A stretch of 64,000 bases of DNA from Clostridia bacterium (GTDB taxonomy: Bacteria > Bacillota > Clostridia > Christensenellales > Borkfalkiaceae). The position numbers and the translations under genes are program-made. The notes beneath the pieces were generated by a model. It was not told where the DNA came from. It searched no databases and saw only the letters and a program-made list of their open reading frames with translations. Location: NCBI GenBank assembly GCA_017467275.1, contig JAFTSN010000001.1:62001-126000 (forward strand), read 5' to 3'. This document shows positions 43,214-52,580 of this stretch, one piece after another (position 1 is the first letter of the stretch; each line of letters opens with the position of its first letter).

Positions 43214-43504
43214 TCATAAAAAAATCTTCATACCAGGATATAGAATATCCGTTCTGTTTTTTTGCCTGTATTTTTCCGCGCTACCCGAAAGCAGAGTTTT
43301 GCTATCTCCCGCTTGCACGGTGTAAAGATTTCCGCACGGAATGGGAAGCTTGACGATCTCGCCTGCGGCAACCTCGCCCGTTAAACCGTTCTCCTTAATC
43401 AAAAGACTGGGCGGCAGGGAAAAAGCGGCGGCAATCTCACAAACAGTCTGCCCTTCTTTCACCTTATAATATCTTGGAATTTTCAGCGTCAATTGGTTTT
43501 TCAT
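43214..43504 (-). CDS. Small LysM domain protein
   Basis: About 96 residues from ATG 43504. YYKVKEGQTVCEIAAAFSLP with LLIKENGLTGEVAAGEIVKL is one LysM (peptidoglycan-binding) module, and LYTVQAGDSKTLLSG with a YPGMKIFL end is a partial second. No signal peptide is visible, which is odd for a wall protein but common in spore-related LysM proteins. TATAAT (43511-43516) is only six bases before the ATG and the AAAGGG touches the ATG, so the start is either leaderless or uncertain. Confidence 0.65.
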   Translation of the reverse strand: MKNQLTLKIPRYYKVKEGQTVCEIAAAFSLPPSLLIKENGLTGEVAAGEIVKLPIPCGNLYTVQAGDSKTLLSGSAEKYRQKNRTDILYPGMKIFL

Positions 43505-43573
43505 CCCTTTATTATATGCGTCGGAAAAATTTTTTATCCTCATAAACCCGTAAAACGGCTCGTACAATATAGC

Positions 43574-45085
43574 ATGAAGGAAAAAAGCAAGAAAAACGTC
43601 TATCAAACCGCCACGCTCGTGACAGGACTCTCTGTCGTGGAGCGCGGTCTCGGCTTCCTCTACCGCATCGTCCTCTCTCGCCTGATCGGCGCAGAGGGCC
43701 TCGGACTTTATCAAATCGCGCTTTCCGTCTTTTCGGTGTTTCTGACGATCGGCACGGGCGGAATCCCCGTCACCGTCTCAAGATTTATTTCCAAAAGCAA
43801 GGCAACGGGCGAACGGGACGGCGAACGCAAGGCGGTCTCCGCGGGCATCGCACTCTGTCTCCTCCTAACCTTGCCCGTTTGCATAATCTTTGCCCTGTTC
43901 GGAAAGCATTTCTCCTTTCTCTTTTCCGACGCTCGAGGCCTCGATATTTTTTCCATACTTCTCGTCGGGCTTGTCTTCTCCTCCGTTTACGCCGTTTTAC
44001 GCGGCGGATTTTGGGGAGATAAAAGCTTCCTTTTTCCCTCCGTTTTAGAGCTATTAGAGGAAGCGGTCATGGTCATCGCGGGCATACTCCTTTTAAGAGG
44101 GATCGAGACGCCCTATGAGGGAGCGCGGCTTGCGGCGGTTGCCGTCGTTATCTCCTATCTCGTCTCCTTTTCCGCTTCCTGCGTGGGTTACTTTTTACGG
44201 CACGGCAGACTTCGCTCCCCCAAAGGCACGCTTAAGCCGCTTGCGGCTTCTGCACTCCCCATCACGGCGGTCAGAGGCGGCGGTTCGCTCGTCAATTCTC
44301 TCGTTGCCGTCATTCTGCCTGCCATGCTAATTCGCGCGGGTGCCACGCAGTCGGAGGCTCTCGCCCTCTTTGGGATCGTCAGCGGTATGGTTATGCCCGT
44401 TTTATCCATTCCCTCCACCTTTATCGGCTCCATATCTCTCGTGCTCGTTCCCGAGCTCGCCGAGGATTACTACGGTGGACAGAAAAAGCGTTTAACCGCC
44501 AATATCGAGCGGGGCGTCTTTGCCGCGACGGCAATTGCCTGCATTCTGTTGCCGTTGTTTTCCGTGCTCGGGCGAGACGTCGGCAGATTGCTCTATTCAA
44601 ACGACGAAGCGGGCGTTATGATCGAGCGTTGCTCCTTTATGCTCCTGCCTATGAGCCTGACCATGATCACGACGGGCGTACTCAACTCTCTCGGTTTTGA
44701 AAAGCAGACCCTTCTTTATTATTTCGTCAGTGCGGCGCTTATGATCCTCGCTGTGTTCCTACTCCCGCAATATATCGGTATCTACGCCTTTCCCGTGGGG
44801 CTGGCATTAAGCTTTATCGCCTGCGCCCTTTTAAACCTCGCCTACCTCTGCAAAAAAATACGCCTTTCAAAAGCGGTTTTCACGCGCTGTCTAATAAGCG
44901 TGCTTCTCACTCTGCCAATCACTTTTATCGGAAAGCTGATCGCCCTCCCGCTAACGAAATTTTTCTCTCCGTTCCCCGCGATCACGCTGATTGGTCTCGC
45001 CATGATGTTAATAACTTTCGTTTTTTACTTTTTTTGTCACATTCTGTCTACTAAACCGCTTAAAAAACTGTTATTTGAAAAATAA
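43574..45085 (+). CDS. Oligosaccharide flippase family protein, SpoVB/MurJ-like
   Basis: About 503 residues from ATG 43574, with about 14 membrane helices. TATLVTGLSVVERGLGFLYR, RLIGAEGLGLYQIALSVFSV, TGGIPVTVSRFISKSKATGE and SIPSTFIGSISLVLVPELAE match the MATE-like polysaccharide exporters of the SpoVB group, which move lipid-linked wall precursors, in SpoVB for the spore cortex. No ribosome site precedes the ATG; TACAAT (43563-43568) lies five bases before it, suggesting a leaderless message. An upstream extension would overlap the LysM gene and looks unreal. Confidence 0.87.
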   Translation: MKEKSKKNVYQTATLVTGLSVVERGLGFLYRIVLSRLIGAEGLGLYQIALSVFSVFLTIGTGGIPVTVSRFISKSKATGERDGERKAVSAGIALCLLLTLPVCIIFALFGKHFSFLFSDARGLDIFSILLVGLVFSSVYAVLRGGFWGDKSFLFPSVLELLEEAVMVIAGILLLRGIETPYEGARLAAVAVVISYLVSFSASCVGYFLRHGRLRSPKGTLKPLAASALPITAVRGGGSLVNSLVAVILPAMLIRAGATQSEALALFGIVSGMVMPVLSIPSTFIGSISLVLVPELAEDYYGGQKKRLTANIERGVFAATAIACILLPLFSVLGRDVGRLLYSNDEAGVMIERCSFMLLPMSLTMITTGVLNSLGFEKQTLLYYFVSAALMILAVFLLPQYIGIYAFPVGLALSFIACALLNLAYLCKKIRLSKAVFTRCLISVLLTLPITFIGKLIALPLTKFFSPFPAITLIGLAMMLITFVFYFFCHILSTKPLKKLLFEK

Positions 45086-45106
45086 TAACAGGTGCAGCTT
45101 GAATCC

Positions 45107-45135
45107 TTGACATATTTTTGTTTTTGTTTTACAAT
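45107..45135 (+). promoter_or_regulatory. Promoter of pgi
   Basis: TTGACA (45107-45112), 17 bases, TACAAT (45130-45135), 36 bases before the start. Confidence 0.75.
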
Positions 45136-45171
45136 ATACTTACAGATTAATTTTAAGAAGGAGCAACACTG

Positions 45172-46605
45172 ATGGGCTACAAAACCAAAGAATGGCGCAA
45201 CTCCATGCGCGTCACTCTCGACTACAACAACATGATGGACAAATTTCTCGGCGACAAGGGCTTTTCGCAAAAGAAGCTGTCCTCTTATCATACCGCAGCG
45301 GTCAATGCCTTTAACTACGTGAAGGAAAACCGCGGCAAAGACGAGCTCTATATGGGCTGGACGGAGCTTCCGTATAACCAAAAAGAAATCGTCGCAGATA
45401 TTCTCGCAACGGCAAGAACAATCAGAAGAAAGTTTAAATATTTTGTCGTGCTCGGAATCGGCGGCAGTGCGCTTGGTCCTATTATGGCTTTTAACGCACT
45501 TTGTCACTTACATTATAACGATCTCCCCAAGTCCAAAAGAAAGGGACCGAAATTCTACGTGGAGGACAACGTTGATCCCGTCAGAATGCGCGATTTACTC
45601 GATGTGATCGAGCCCGAATACACCTGCTTCAACGTCATCTCCAAATCGGGTGCAACGAGCGAAACGATGACTCAATATCTCGTCATTCTCGATCTTTTGA
45701 CCAAGGCGGGCGTGAACGTTAAGGACAACGTTATTTTCACGACGGACGAAAAGAAAGGCAATCTTAAAAAGATCTCCGACGAGCTCGGCGGGATTAAGAG
45801 CTACGTGCTCCCTGACGGCGTGGGCGGCAGATTCTCCGAGCTGTGTCCCGTTGGGCTTTTGCCCGCGGCGGTGCTCGGCATCGACATCACGGGACTTCTT
45901 GCGGGCGCGGCGTATATGGACTACACCTGCCGCTTCGCTTCTCCCTCCAAAAACCCCGCTTTGATGTGCGCGGTGTTGCAGGTTGCCGCAATGAACGAGG
46001 GCAAGAACGTGGGTGTTATGATGCCCTATTCGGATAATCTTAAATATCTCGCGGATTGGTATTGCCAGCTTTGGGCGGAATCTCTCGGCAAGAACGAGAC
46101 GCTCGATAATAAGCCCTGCAACGTCGGTCAGACCCCTGTTAAATCCCTCGGCGTGACCGATCAGCATTCACAAGTCCAGCTCTACACCGAAGGGCCCTAC
46201 GATAAGGTTGTAACCTTCCTTTCCCTTAAAAAATACGGCTGTGAATTCTTAATCCCCCACGGCTGTGAAAATATCCCCGACGTTTCTTTCCTCGGCGGTC
46301 ACACCATGGAAGAACTCATTCAGGCAGAAAACGAAGCAACGGCTTACGCGCTCACGAAAGCGGGCAGAATGAACTACACGCTCTGGATTCCCGAGCTGAA
46401 CGCATTCACGCTCGGTCAGCTTCTTTTCCTCTTTGAGCTTCAGACGGCGTATGCAGGCGCGATGCTCAACATCAACACCTATAATCAGCCGGGTGTGGAA
46501 GAAGGTAAAAAAGCGACCTATGCGCTCCTTGGCAAATCGGGCTACGATGCCAAAAAAGCAGAGCTCGACTCCCAGCCCCAAAAGGACGCGAAATATATTA
46601 TCTAA
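45172..46605 (+). CDS. pgi: Glucose-6-phosphate isomerase
   Basis: A 477-residue glycolytic enzyme. FVVLGIGGSALGPIMAFNAL, DNVDPVRMRDLLD, FNVISKSGATSETMTQYLVI and LPDGVGGRFSELCPVGLLPA are the phosphosugar-binding SIS motifs, with a later QLLFLFELQTAYAGAMLNI and NTYNQPGVEEGKK (C-terminal catalytic lysine region). It interconverts glucose-6-phosphate and fructose-6-phosphate. AAGGAG lies eight bases upstream. It is a single-gene unit with a strong promoter and terminator. Confidence 0.96.
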   Translation: MGYKTKEWRNSMRVTLDYNNMMDKFLGDKGFSQKKLSSYHTAAVNAFNYVKENRGKDELYMGWTELPYNQKEIVADILATARTIRRKFKYFVVLGIGGSALGPIMAFNALCHLHYNDLPKSKRKGPKFYVEDNVDPVRMRDLLDVIEPEYTCFNVISKSGATSETMTQYLVILDLLTKAGVNVKDNVIFTTDEKKGNLKKISDELGGIKSYVLPDGVGGRFSELCPVGLLPAAVLGIDITGLLAGAAYMDYTCRFASPSKNPALMCAVLQVAAMNEGKNVGVMMPYSDNLKYLADWYCQLWAESLGKNETLDNKPCNVGQTPVKSLGVTDQHSQVQLYTEGPYDKVVTFLSLKKYGCEFLIPHGCENIPDVSFLGGHTMEELIQAENEATAYALTKAGRMNYTLWIPELNAFTLGQLLFLFELQTAYAGAMLNINTYNQPGVEEGKKATYALLGKSGYDAKKAELDSQPQKDAKYII

Positions 46606-46619
46606 AATCATCTCATAGA

Positions 46620-46658
46620 GAAAGAGCCGCGTTTAAAATACGCGGCTCTTTCTTTTTT
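46620..46658. terminator. Bidirectional terminator between pgi and the BspA-like gene
   Basis: AAAGAGCCGCG pairs perfectly with CGCGGCTCTTT and is followed by a T run. Confidence 0.85.
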
Positions 46659-46666
46659 ATTGTCCG

Positions 46667-49504
46667 TTATGCTTCTATCTGCCAGATTTCGATTTCCCCA
46701 TTTTGATTATAACGCCATCTGTGTCCGACTTCCGTTTGGGTCAAGCTGAAGTAGTATTGCTCAAGGATTGTGAATCCGTCGTTTCCTTCACCCCAATCCA
46801 ACGCCGTTTCTTCATATCCCGTTTCATAAAACACGGTTATTTTTGCATCGCATTCCTTAAAAAGATTATCGGGCAGTCTTGTAACGTTCTTTCCAAATAC
46901 AAGTTTAACGCTCTTCCCTGCGTTCGTGAGCGACGCTCCGCTAAACACGGGATTTGTGCTGACCTCACAGGCAGTCGCTAAAAAGCGCACCTCTTCCAAA
47001 CCCGTGCATTTCCCAAACGCATATCCCCCAAGGGCTGTCACGCTTGCGGGAATATTTACCCGTTTTAAACCCGTACACTGATAAAATGCCCACATGTCGA
47101 TCCCCAAAAGCCCCTCGGGTAACCGTACTTCGACAATCGCCTCGTTATATCCAAACGCGGATTGCCCGATCGTTTTGCAGAGGCTTCCCTCCTCAAATTC
47201 AATCGATGCAACGCCAAACGTGTTATCGTTCGTGGTACTATTCGTTTTTCTTCCATAGAAAAAGTTCTGCGTTATGCTTTCCACCGTTGCCCCGATAAAG
47301 ACTTTTATCCCCGAAGCGATCCCCGTATTCCGAAAGACTTGATTCCCGACCGACGAAGACCACCAATTCATATCCGTTTCACAGCATCGTGCATACAGCT
47401 TGATTTCTTCCACGGCTGTGCATTCGGAAAAAGCGCCGTTTCCGATATAAGACAGCGCTTTCCCAAGCGTAATCTTTTTCGCGCTCGTACAACCGTAAAA
47501 GGCTTTTTCTGCAACGGAACGGGTAGAATCGGGAATAATAATCTCGTTCAATTGTACGCATCCTTGAAACGCGCCTTTTTGGATGTCTTCCACCTTGCTC
47601 AATTCAAGCGTTTTTGCCCCCGAGCAATTTTTAAACGCGTCAATGCCGATTATTGTAACGTTTTCCGAAAGACAAATCTCGGAAAGGCCCGTGCAATCCG
47701 AAAAAGCTCCACCCGCAATCGACTTTAACGACGACGGAAAGGTGATGCTATTCAGCTTATCGCAATAGGCGAAAGCAAATGCGCCGATGGACTCAAGATT
47801 ATTCCCCAAAAATACTACATTCTCTAATTTTTCCGATTCAAAAAAAGCATTACCGCCAATACGTTTCAGAGAAGCGGGAAAATAAATATTTTTTAAAGAT
47901 CCACAACTATTCGCCATATCAGCCACCAAAGTGGTTCCTTCTTTTACCCAATAGGTTTCAGGGCAAGACTTAATTTCAATCAAATATTCCCCGATATATA
48001 ATGCGTCATCCTTGTTTTGCCAATTGTTTTTCTCTTTATAAAACGCCGTGCCGTTAAACGCATCGAATCCAATCCCCTTTATCCCGCTCGGTAAAGAGAT
48101 ATCCGAAAGTCTCTCGCACCCGCCAAAAGCGTGGTCCCAAATGTATTCGACGCCCTTTTTTATTTCAACGCTTTTCAAATACGGCATATACCAAAACGCC
48201 CCGTCTTCAATTGTTTTAATTGTTTCGGGGATAATTACTTTGGTAAAATCATAGTAGGAAAATGCATCCGCCATAATTCCCTCGGCGGTTTCGGGGAATT
48301 CGATTTCCGTTTTTTCTCCCTCGTATCCCGCAAGGTAAGGTTTCCCGTTGTTATCGTAGAAAATAAAACCGTTTTCATCCACAGACAAACGAGTATACTC
48401 TTCTGTCGAATATATGTATCCGTAAAAATATTCTATTTCTAAAGAAGACTTATTACAAATTTCATAAAGTCTTCTCATTTTTAGCGTATTCTCTCCGATT
48501 TCTTCAAGCGTTGTAGGTAAGGTAAGGCTTAAAAGCGCAGAATTGCCGAAAAGCGCCTCTTCGGAAATACCCGTCGTGCCCTCGGGGATCTTCAAAACAC
48601 GCTCTTCCCCTCTATATCCGACAAGGACCTTTACGCCCTCCTCCTGATAGAACAGGAAATCGCCCTCGTATACAATGTTGCTTTCTCCCTCGCTGTAAAT
48701 ACGGCGCACATACAAAGCGCCATAATTTTCCATATCCTCCATCGTAATCCCCAGCGAAGACTGATCTTGAATTTCATACAGATTACGGCAAAGCAGAAAA
48801 GCCTCTTCCCCGATCTCTTTTAAAGAAGCAGGTAGATTAATTCGCGCAAGTGCCGCGGAAGATAACGCATTGGAATCTATCTCTTCAACGCTTTGCGGAA
48901 GCAACAGTTCTCCCAGTCTGTAGGTACCAGAAATAAAACCAGAACCGAGCTTTTTTACCCCCTCTTTCAACTCCAACGACTGCAAATTTTCACAGTCGCT
49001 AAAAAGCATTTCGGGAATCTCCTCTATTGCACCGAGAAACTTCACGCTTTTTAAATTGTTGCAATCGGCAAAAGCGGCTTCGCCGATTTTCTTTACCGAC
49101 GCAGGTATAACGAGCTCCTCCAGTCGATCGCAACCATAAAAGGCATTCGCTCCGATTTCCGTTATCGAATCGGGAATGGATACTTTCTTAATATTATCGC
49201 AATTTTTAAAGCCCTCATCGGCTATTTTAGTCACTTCCATATCCACATAAGACATCCTTGTCGCTCTACTTGGAAGAACGAGCTCAGACGGCAAATTTTC
49301 ATCGTCGCGCGAGGATACCTCAAATCCACCCCCACTATTTCCGTCATAATAAAAATCGAGTGGAGAACTTTCCTGTTCTGTCGGAAAGTTGGGCGAACCC
49401 TCGGGATCATAGGAGGAGTAAGCGCAGGAAGAAAGGCCGTATCCCCCCAAGCCTAAGGTTAAAAAAGATAAAAGAATCAAAGCGATTTTCTTGATTTTTT
49501 TCAT
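46667..49504 (-). CDS. BspA-type leucine-rich-repeat surface lipoprotein
   Basis: A 945-residue protein from ATG 49504 (GAGG six bases upstream) with a lipoprotein signal ending GYGLSSC. The body is about 25 leucine-rich repeats of the BspA/Treponema type, with units such as VSIPDSITEIGANAFYGCDR, LEELVIPASVKKIGEAAFAD and IIIPDSTRSVAEKAFYGC, interrupted by short insertions (YLAGYEGEKTEIEFPET). No LPXTG or C-terminal helix. Such proteins are membrane-tethered and often mediate adhesion to host or other bacteria. Transcribed alone. Confidence 0.9.
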   Translation of the reverse strand: MKKIKKIALILLSFLTLGLGGYGLSSCAYSSYDPEGSPNFPTEQESSPLDFYYDGNSGGGFEVSSRDDENLPSELVLPSRATRMSYVDMEVTKIADEGFKNCDNIKKVSIPDSITEIGANAFYGCDRLEELVIPASVKKIGEAAFADCNNLKSVKFLGAIEEIPEMLFSDCENLQSLELKEGVKKLGSGFISGTYRLGELLLPQSVEEIDSNALSSAALARINLPASLKEIGEEAFLLCRNLYEIQDQSSLGITMEDMENYGALYVRRIYSEGESNIVYEGDFLFYQEEGVKVLVGYRGEERVLKIPEGTTGISEEALFGNSALLSLTLPTTLEEIGENTLKMRRLYEICNKSSLEIEYFYGYIYSTEEYTRLSVDENGFIFYDNNGKPYLAGYEGEKTEIEFPETAEGIMADAFSYYDFTKVIIPETIKTIEDGAFWYMPYLKSVEIKKGVEYIWDHAFGGCERLSDISLPSGIKGIGFDAFNGTAFYKEKNNWQNKDDALYIGEYLIEIKSCPETYWVKEGTTLVADMANSCGSLKNIYFPASLKRIGGNAFFESEKLENVVFLGNNLESIGAFAFAYCDKLNSITFPSSLKSIAGGAFSDCTGLSEICLSENVTIIGIDAFKNCSGAKTLELSKVEDIQKGAFQGCVQLNEIIIPDSTRSVAEKAFYGCTSAKKITLGKALSYIGNGAFSECTAVEEIKLYARCCETDMNWWSSSVGNQVFRNTGIASGIKVFIGATVESITQNFFYGRKTNSTTNDNTFGVASIEFEEGSLCKTIGQSAFGYNEAIVEVRLPEGLLGIDMWAFYQCTGLKRVNIPASVTALGGYAFGKCTGLEEVRFLATACEVSTNPVFSGASLTNAGKSVKLVFGKNVTRLPDNLFKECDAKITVFYETGYEETALDWGEGNDGFTILEQYYFSLTQTEVGHRWRYNQNGEIEIWQIEA

Positions 49505-49534
49505 AGTAAACCTCAATCATTATTGATTGATTAA

Positions 49535-49564
49535 ATTATATCACTTTTTTTGCTTGTTCGTCAA
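49535..49564 (-). promoter_or_regulatory. Promoter of the BspA-like gene
   Basis: TTGACG (49559-49564), 18 bases, TATAAT (49535-49540) on the minus strand. Confidence 0.6.
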
Positions 49565-49730
49565 CCTTTTAATAAGTTTTTTTAAACATCCGCTTAAACC
49601 GACCGTGTTCGTTTTTTTTATCCGCGTATAAAAGCCGAAAATTCCGTCAATACTTTTTTACGAACGGAAAAAACCGCCTTTTACATATACTGTTATTAAG
49701 AGGCTGTTTTTTACGGAAGAGGTGTGAACA

Positions 49731-50087
49731 ATGAACGTCAAACGCGGAGAGCTTTATTATGCGGATCTTTCCCCCGTGGTGGGGAGCGAGCAGGGTGGAA
49801 TCCGTCCTGTTCTCGTGGTACAAAACGATGTGGGGAACAAATACTCCCCGACAATTATAGCCGCGGCAGTCACAAGCAAAATAAACAAAGCAAAACTTCC
49901 CACGCACATCGAGCTCCCCTCGGCATACGGACTTGCTAAAGATAGCGTGATTTTGCTCGAACAGATCAGAACAATCGACAAACGCCGCCTAAAAGAGCGA
50001 ATCGGAGAGCTTCCCCCAGCGACCATGATGCGGGTCAATAAAGCCATTTTAATCAGCCTCGGTTTCACGGAAGCGGACGGGCGCTGA
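49731..50087 (+). CDS. mazF: MazF/PemK-type mRNA interferase toxin, no adjacent antitoxin
   Basis: A 118-residue endoribonuclease. [20 protein letters not shown] at the N-terminus, [20 protein letters not shown], the THIELPS strand and [19 protein letters not shown] match the EndoA/MazF family closely. It cleaves mRNA at short sequences when free of antitoxin. AGAGG precedes the start. The ~226 bases upstream carry no MazE-like or EndoAI-like gene, and the next gene is spoIIE, so it is a solitary toxin gene here. Confidence 0.93.
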   Translation: MNVKRGELYYADLSPVVGSEQGGIRPVLVVQNDVGNKYSPTIIAAAVTSKINKAKLPTHIELPSAYGLAKDSVILLEQIRTIDKRRLKERIGELPPATMMRVNKAILISLGFTEADGR

Positions 50088-50181
50088 TAAAAATAAGAAT
50101 TAAAGCGGGTTTCTTGCCCGCTTTCTTTTTATTTTTGCAAAAAACGCCATAATCGGTCAAATTTATTCCCTTGCCGTCCGA

Positions 50182-50187
50182 TATAAT
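50182..50187 (+). promoter_or_regulatory. Possible -10 box of spoIIE
   Basis: TATAAT 31 bases before the start at 50219. No good -35 lies 17 bases upstream; a GGTCAAA (50155-50161) nearby loosely resembles a Spo0A box, which would fit early sporulation control but is weak. Confidence 0.35.
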
Positions 50188-50218
50188 AAAAGCCGAACTA
50201 TTTTCGGAGGCGGTTTCC

Positions 50219-52513
50219 ATGATTCAACGCAAAACGGTATCCTTTACCACCCTAATCTTGTACATACTTTTATTTACGGCTATGTTCACGCTATTCTACG
50301 TCGGCTCAAACGGCGAGCCCTTTGCCCTCGCCCTGCTTTTCGCCGTGCTCATTGCGGGACTTGATCCTGTGGTATGCCCAACCCTATACGTCCTCTCCGC
50401 GCTTTCGGGTTTCAATCTTGTCTTTCTCCCCGTCTATTTGGGACAAGCCGCGCTTATGCTGATCGCAGGGCTCATCATTAGACGTGTCCCCAAAGCCACT
50501 CTGCCCTGTTCGTTTATATCTCTCTTTTTGTCCCTGCTTCTGTTTGTTTTTCTCGCTCCCTTTTCACGATACGCCTTACCCCCCTTTCTCTCGTTTTTAG
50601 AGAATACATTCACGCAAAAAGCGGCGATTGCCGCCGTGATATTCCTTCTCGGCGCCATGTTCTCAATCGCTGTCAAAGCGATTTTAAACAAGCTCTTAAA
50701 ATGCCGATTAAAAAGTGAGGAGCTTCTGTTTTCCACCGTTTTAGCCGTATTTATCGGCGTCGGCATCTGTCGGGGCGGCGGAATAAACGCATACATGGGT
50801 ATCGCATTCTTCCTTTTGCTCGTCTTTTCCTGCGCCACCAAGGACGCTTCCACTCTTGTCTGCGCCTTTATCCTCTCTCTGCCGCCCGCACTCGTTTTCT
50901 CTATTTCGCCCGAACGGTTTTTTGTCTACGGAATTGCCGTTGCGCTATTCATTAAAGCGGGCAGACTCCCCGCCGTTCTTGCTCTCTTATCCGCTTTTTT
51001 TGCCTATGGGTATTTCGACGGGCTCTTTGCGCTCAACGCCTCCTTGCTCGTTCGCGCTTTGCTCTCGGCGATCATACCCGCCCTATTATTTTTGATGATT
51101 CCCGCGCCCGTCATGCGTCGCGCGGAAAGCAAGCTCGTCTTTTATCGAGAAAAGCATTTACCGCGGGTGGCAATCAACCGTAACCGCGCGGCAATCGGCG
51201 AACAGCTCTTTGAGATTTCGGGGGTGTTCCGCGAGATTCAGACGACTTTTGCCGCACTCGGCTCCACAGAAGCGCAGGACGGCGCAAAGGAGTATATCCA
51301 CGGTTGTGTCAAAGAGAGCGTTTGCAAGGCTTGTAACAACTACCGCTCTTGTCTTAAAAAGGGTTTAGACGGTGCGCTTAAAAGGCTTATCGACGTTGGA
51401 GCCGCAAAGAGTAAAGCAAGCCTTATCGACATTCCAAGCGAGCTTGCCGAGCTGTGCGTTTATCAAAGCGAGATCCTCTATGCCGTCAACCACCGCCTAA
51501 CCGATTATCGGAAATATATGCTCGAAACGGAAAACGCCGCCGACGGCAGACAGCTACTCGCGGGGCAAGCGCAAGGCGTCAGCGAAATCCTTAAAAACAT
51601 TGCCCTTGAACAGAGCGCGCCGCTCGCCGTCTACTCGGATAAGGAAAAGCAGCTCGACGTTTGCTTATTAAAGGCGGGTGTGGTGTGCTCCGAGGTGCTA
51701 ATTTCGGGCGAAGCAGAAAACCTGACCCTGTCTTTGGTCACATTCGGAAAGGCGGACGTTAAAAAAATTGCCGCAATCGCTTCTGAAGTCTTGAAATTCC
51801 CGATGATCATTTCGGATAGGCTCACACTCGGCAAGGATAAATTCTGTTGTATCTTACGCCGCAAACCCAACTACGACGCGGCATTCGGTGTGGCAACCAT
51901 GATGAAATCGGGCGAGATAGCAAGCGGAGACACCCACTCGGTTATAAAAATCGACGAACGGCGGTTCATGATCGCTCTTTCCGACGGCATGGGCAGCGGC
52001 GAATATGCCCGTCGCATTTCGGAAAGTACCGTTTCGCTGCTCGAAAGCTTTTATCGGGCAAAAATGCCCTCGTCATTAGTCCTTTCAACCATCAATAAGC
52101 TGCTCACGTTCAGCCGTGAGGAAACCTTTGCGTGCGTGGATATCGCGGTCGTTGATTTGGACACGGGTAGCGCGGATATCGTAAAAATCGGCTCTCCTAC
52201 GGGCTTTATCCTGTCGGGCAACACGCTTAAAATCCTTGAGAGCGGCTCCTTGCCCCTTGGAATTCTCGAATCCCTGCACCCCGACACCGCTTCCTATCCG
52301 CTGGAGCCCGACGACGTTCTGCTCTTTTTAAGCGACGGCATCACTTCAGCATTCGGGTCCACCACCGATTTGTATGAGGTTTTAAAGCATGTTCCCGCCG
52401 TCAATCCGCAAGAGCTGGCAGATTCGTTACTCGCGCAAGCGCTATCGCTCTACGGCGGCGTGGCAAAAGACGATATGACCGTGCTCGCCGTCCGACTTTT
52501 TAAAGCCGCTTAA
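50219..52513 (+). CDS. spoIIE: Stage II sporulation protein E, PP2C-type phosphatase
   Basis: A 764-residue protein from ATG 50219 (GGAGG about nine bases upstream). The first ~310 residues hold about ten membrane helices. A central regulatory region has two cysteine pairs (SVCKACNNYRSCLKKGLDGA). The C-terminal PP2C domain has the metal-binding KSGEIASGDTHSV, MIALSDGMGSGEYARRIS and VLLFLSDGITSAF. SpoIIE dephosphorylates SpoIIAA to activate sigma-F in the forespore. Its presence marks an endospore former. A hairpin terminator follows. Confidence 0.94.
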   Translation: MIQRKTVSFTTLILYILLFTAMFTLFYVGSNGEPFALALLFAVLIAGLDPVVCPTLYVLSALSGFNLVFLPVYLGQAALMLIAGLIIRRVPKATLPCSFISLFLSLLLFVFLAPFSRYALPPFLSFLENTFTQKAAIAAVIFLLGAMFSIAVKAILNKLLKCRLKSEELLFSTVLAVFIGVGICRGGGINAYMGIAFFLLLVFSCATKDASTLVCAFILSLPPALVFSISPERFFVYGIAVALFIKAGRLPAVLALLSAFFAYGYFDGLFALNASLLVRALLSAIIPALLFLMIPAPVMRRAESKLVFYREKHLPRVAINRNRAAIGEQLFEISGVFREIQTTFAALGSTEAQDGAKEYIHGCVKESVCKACNNYRSCLKKGLDGALKRLIDVGAAKSKASLIDIPSELAELCVYQSEILYAVNHRLTDYRKYMLETENAADGRQLLAGQAQGVSEILKNIALEQSAPLAVYSDKEKQLDVCLLKAGVVCSEVLISGEAENLTLSLVTFGKADVKKIAAIASEVLKFPMIISDRLTLGKDKFCCILRRKPNYDAAFGVATMMKSGEIASGDTHSVIKIDERRFMIALSDGMGSGEYARRISESTVSLLESFYRAKMPSSLVLSTINKLLTFSREETFACVDIAVVDLDTGSADIVKIGSPTGFILSGNTLKILESGSLPLGILESLHPDTASYPLEPDDVLLFLSDGITSAFGSTTDLYEVLKHVPAVNPQELADSLLAQALSLYGGVAKDDMTVLAVRLFKAA

Positions 52514-52533
52514 CAACCCCTTTTGCCAAGCAA

Positions 52534-52569
52534 AAATCCCCCCAAAAGCGATTGCTTTCGGGGGGATTA
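52534..52569. terminator. Hairpin between converging genes
   Basis: AATCCCCCCAAAAGC pairs with GCTTTCGGGGGGATT (one mismatch). T runs are weak, but position suits a shared terminator. Confidence 0.6.
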
Positions 52570-52580
52570 TGTTGCTTCGA

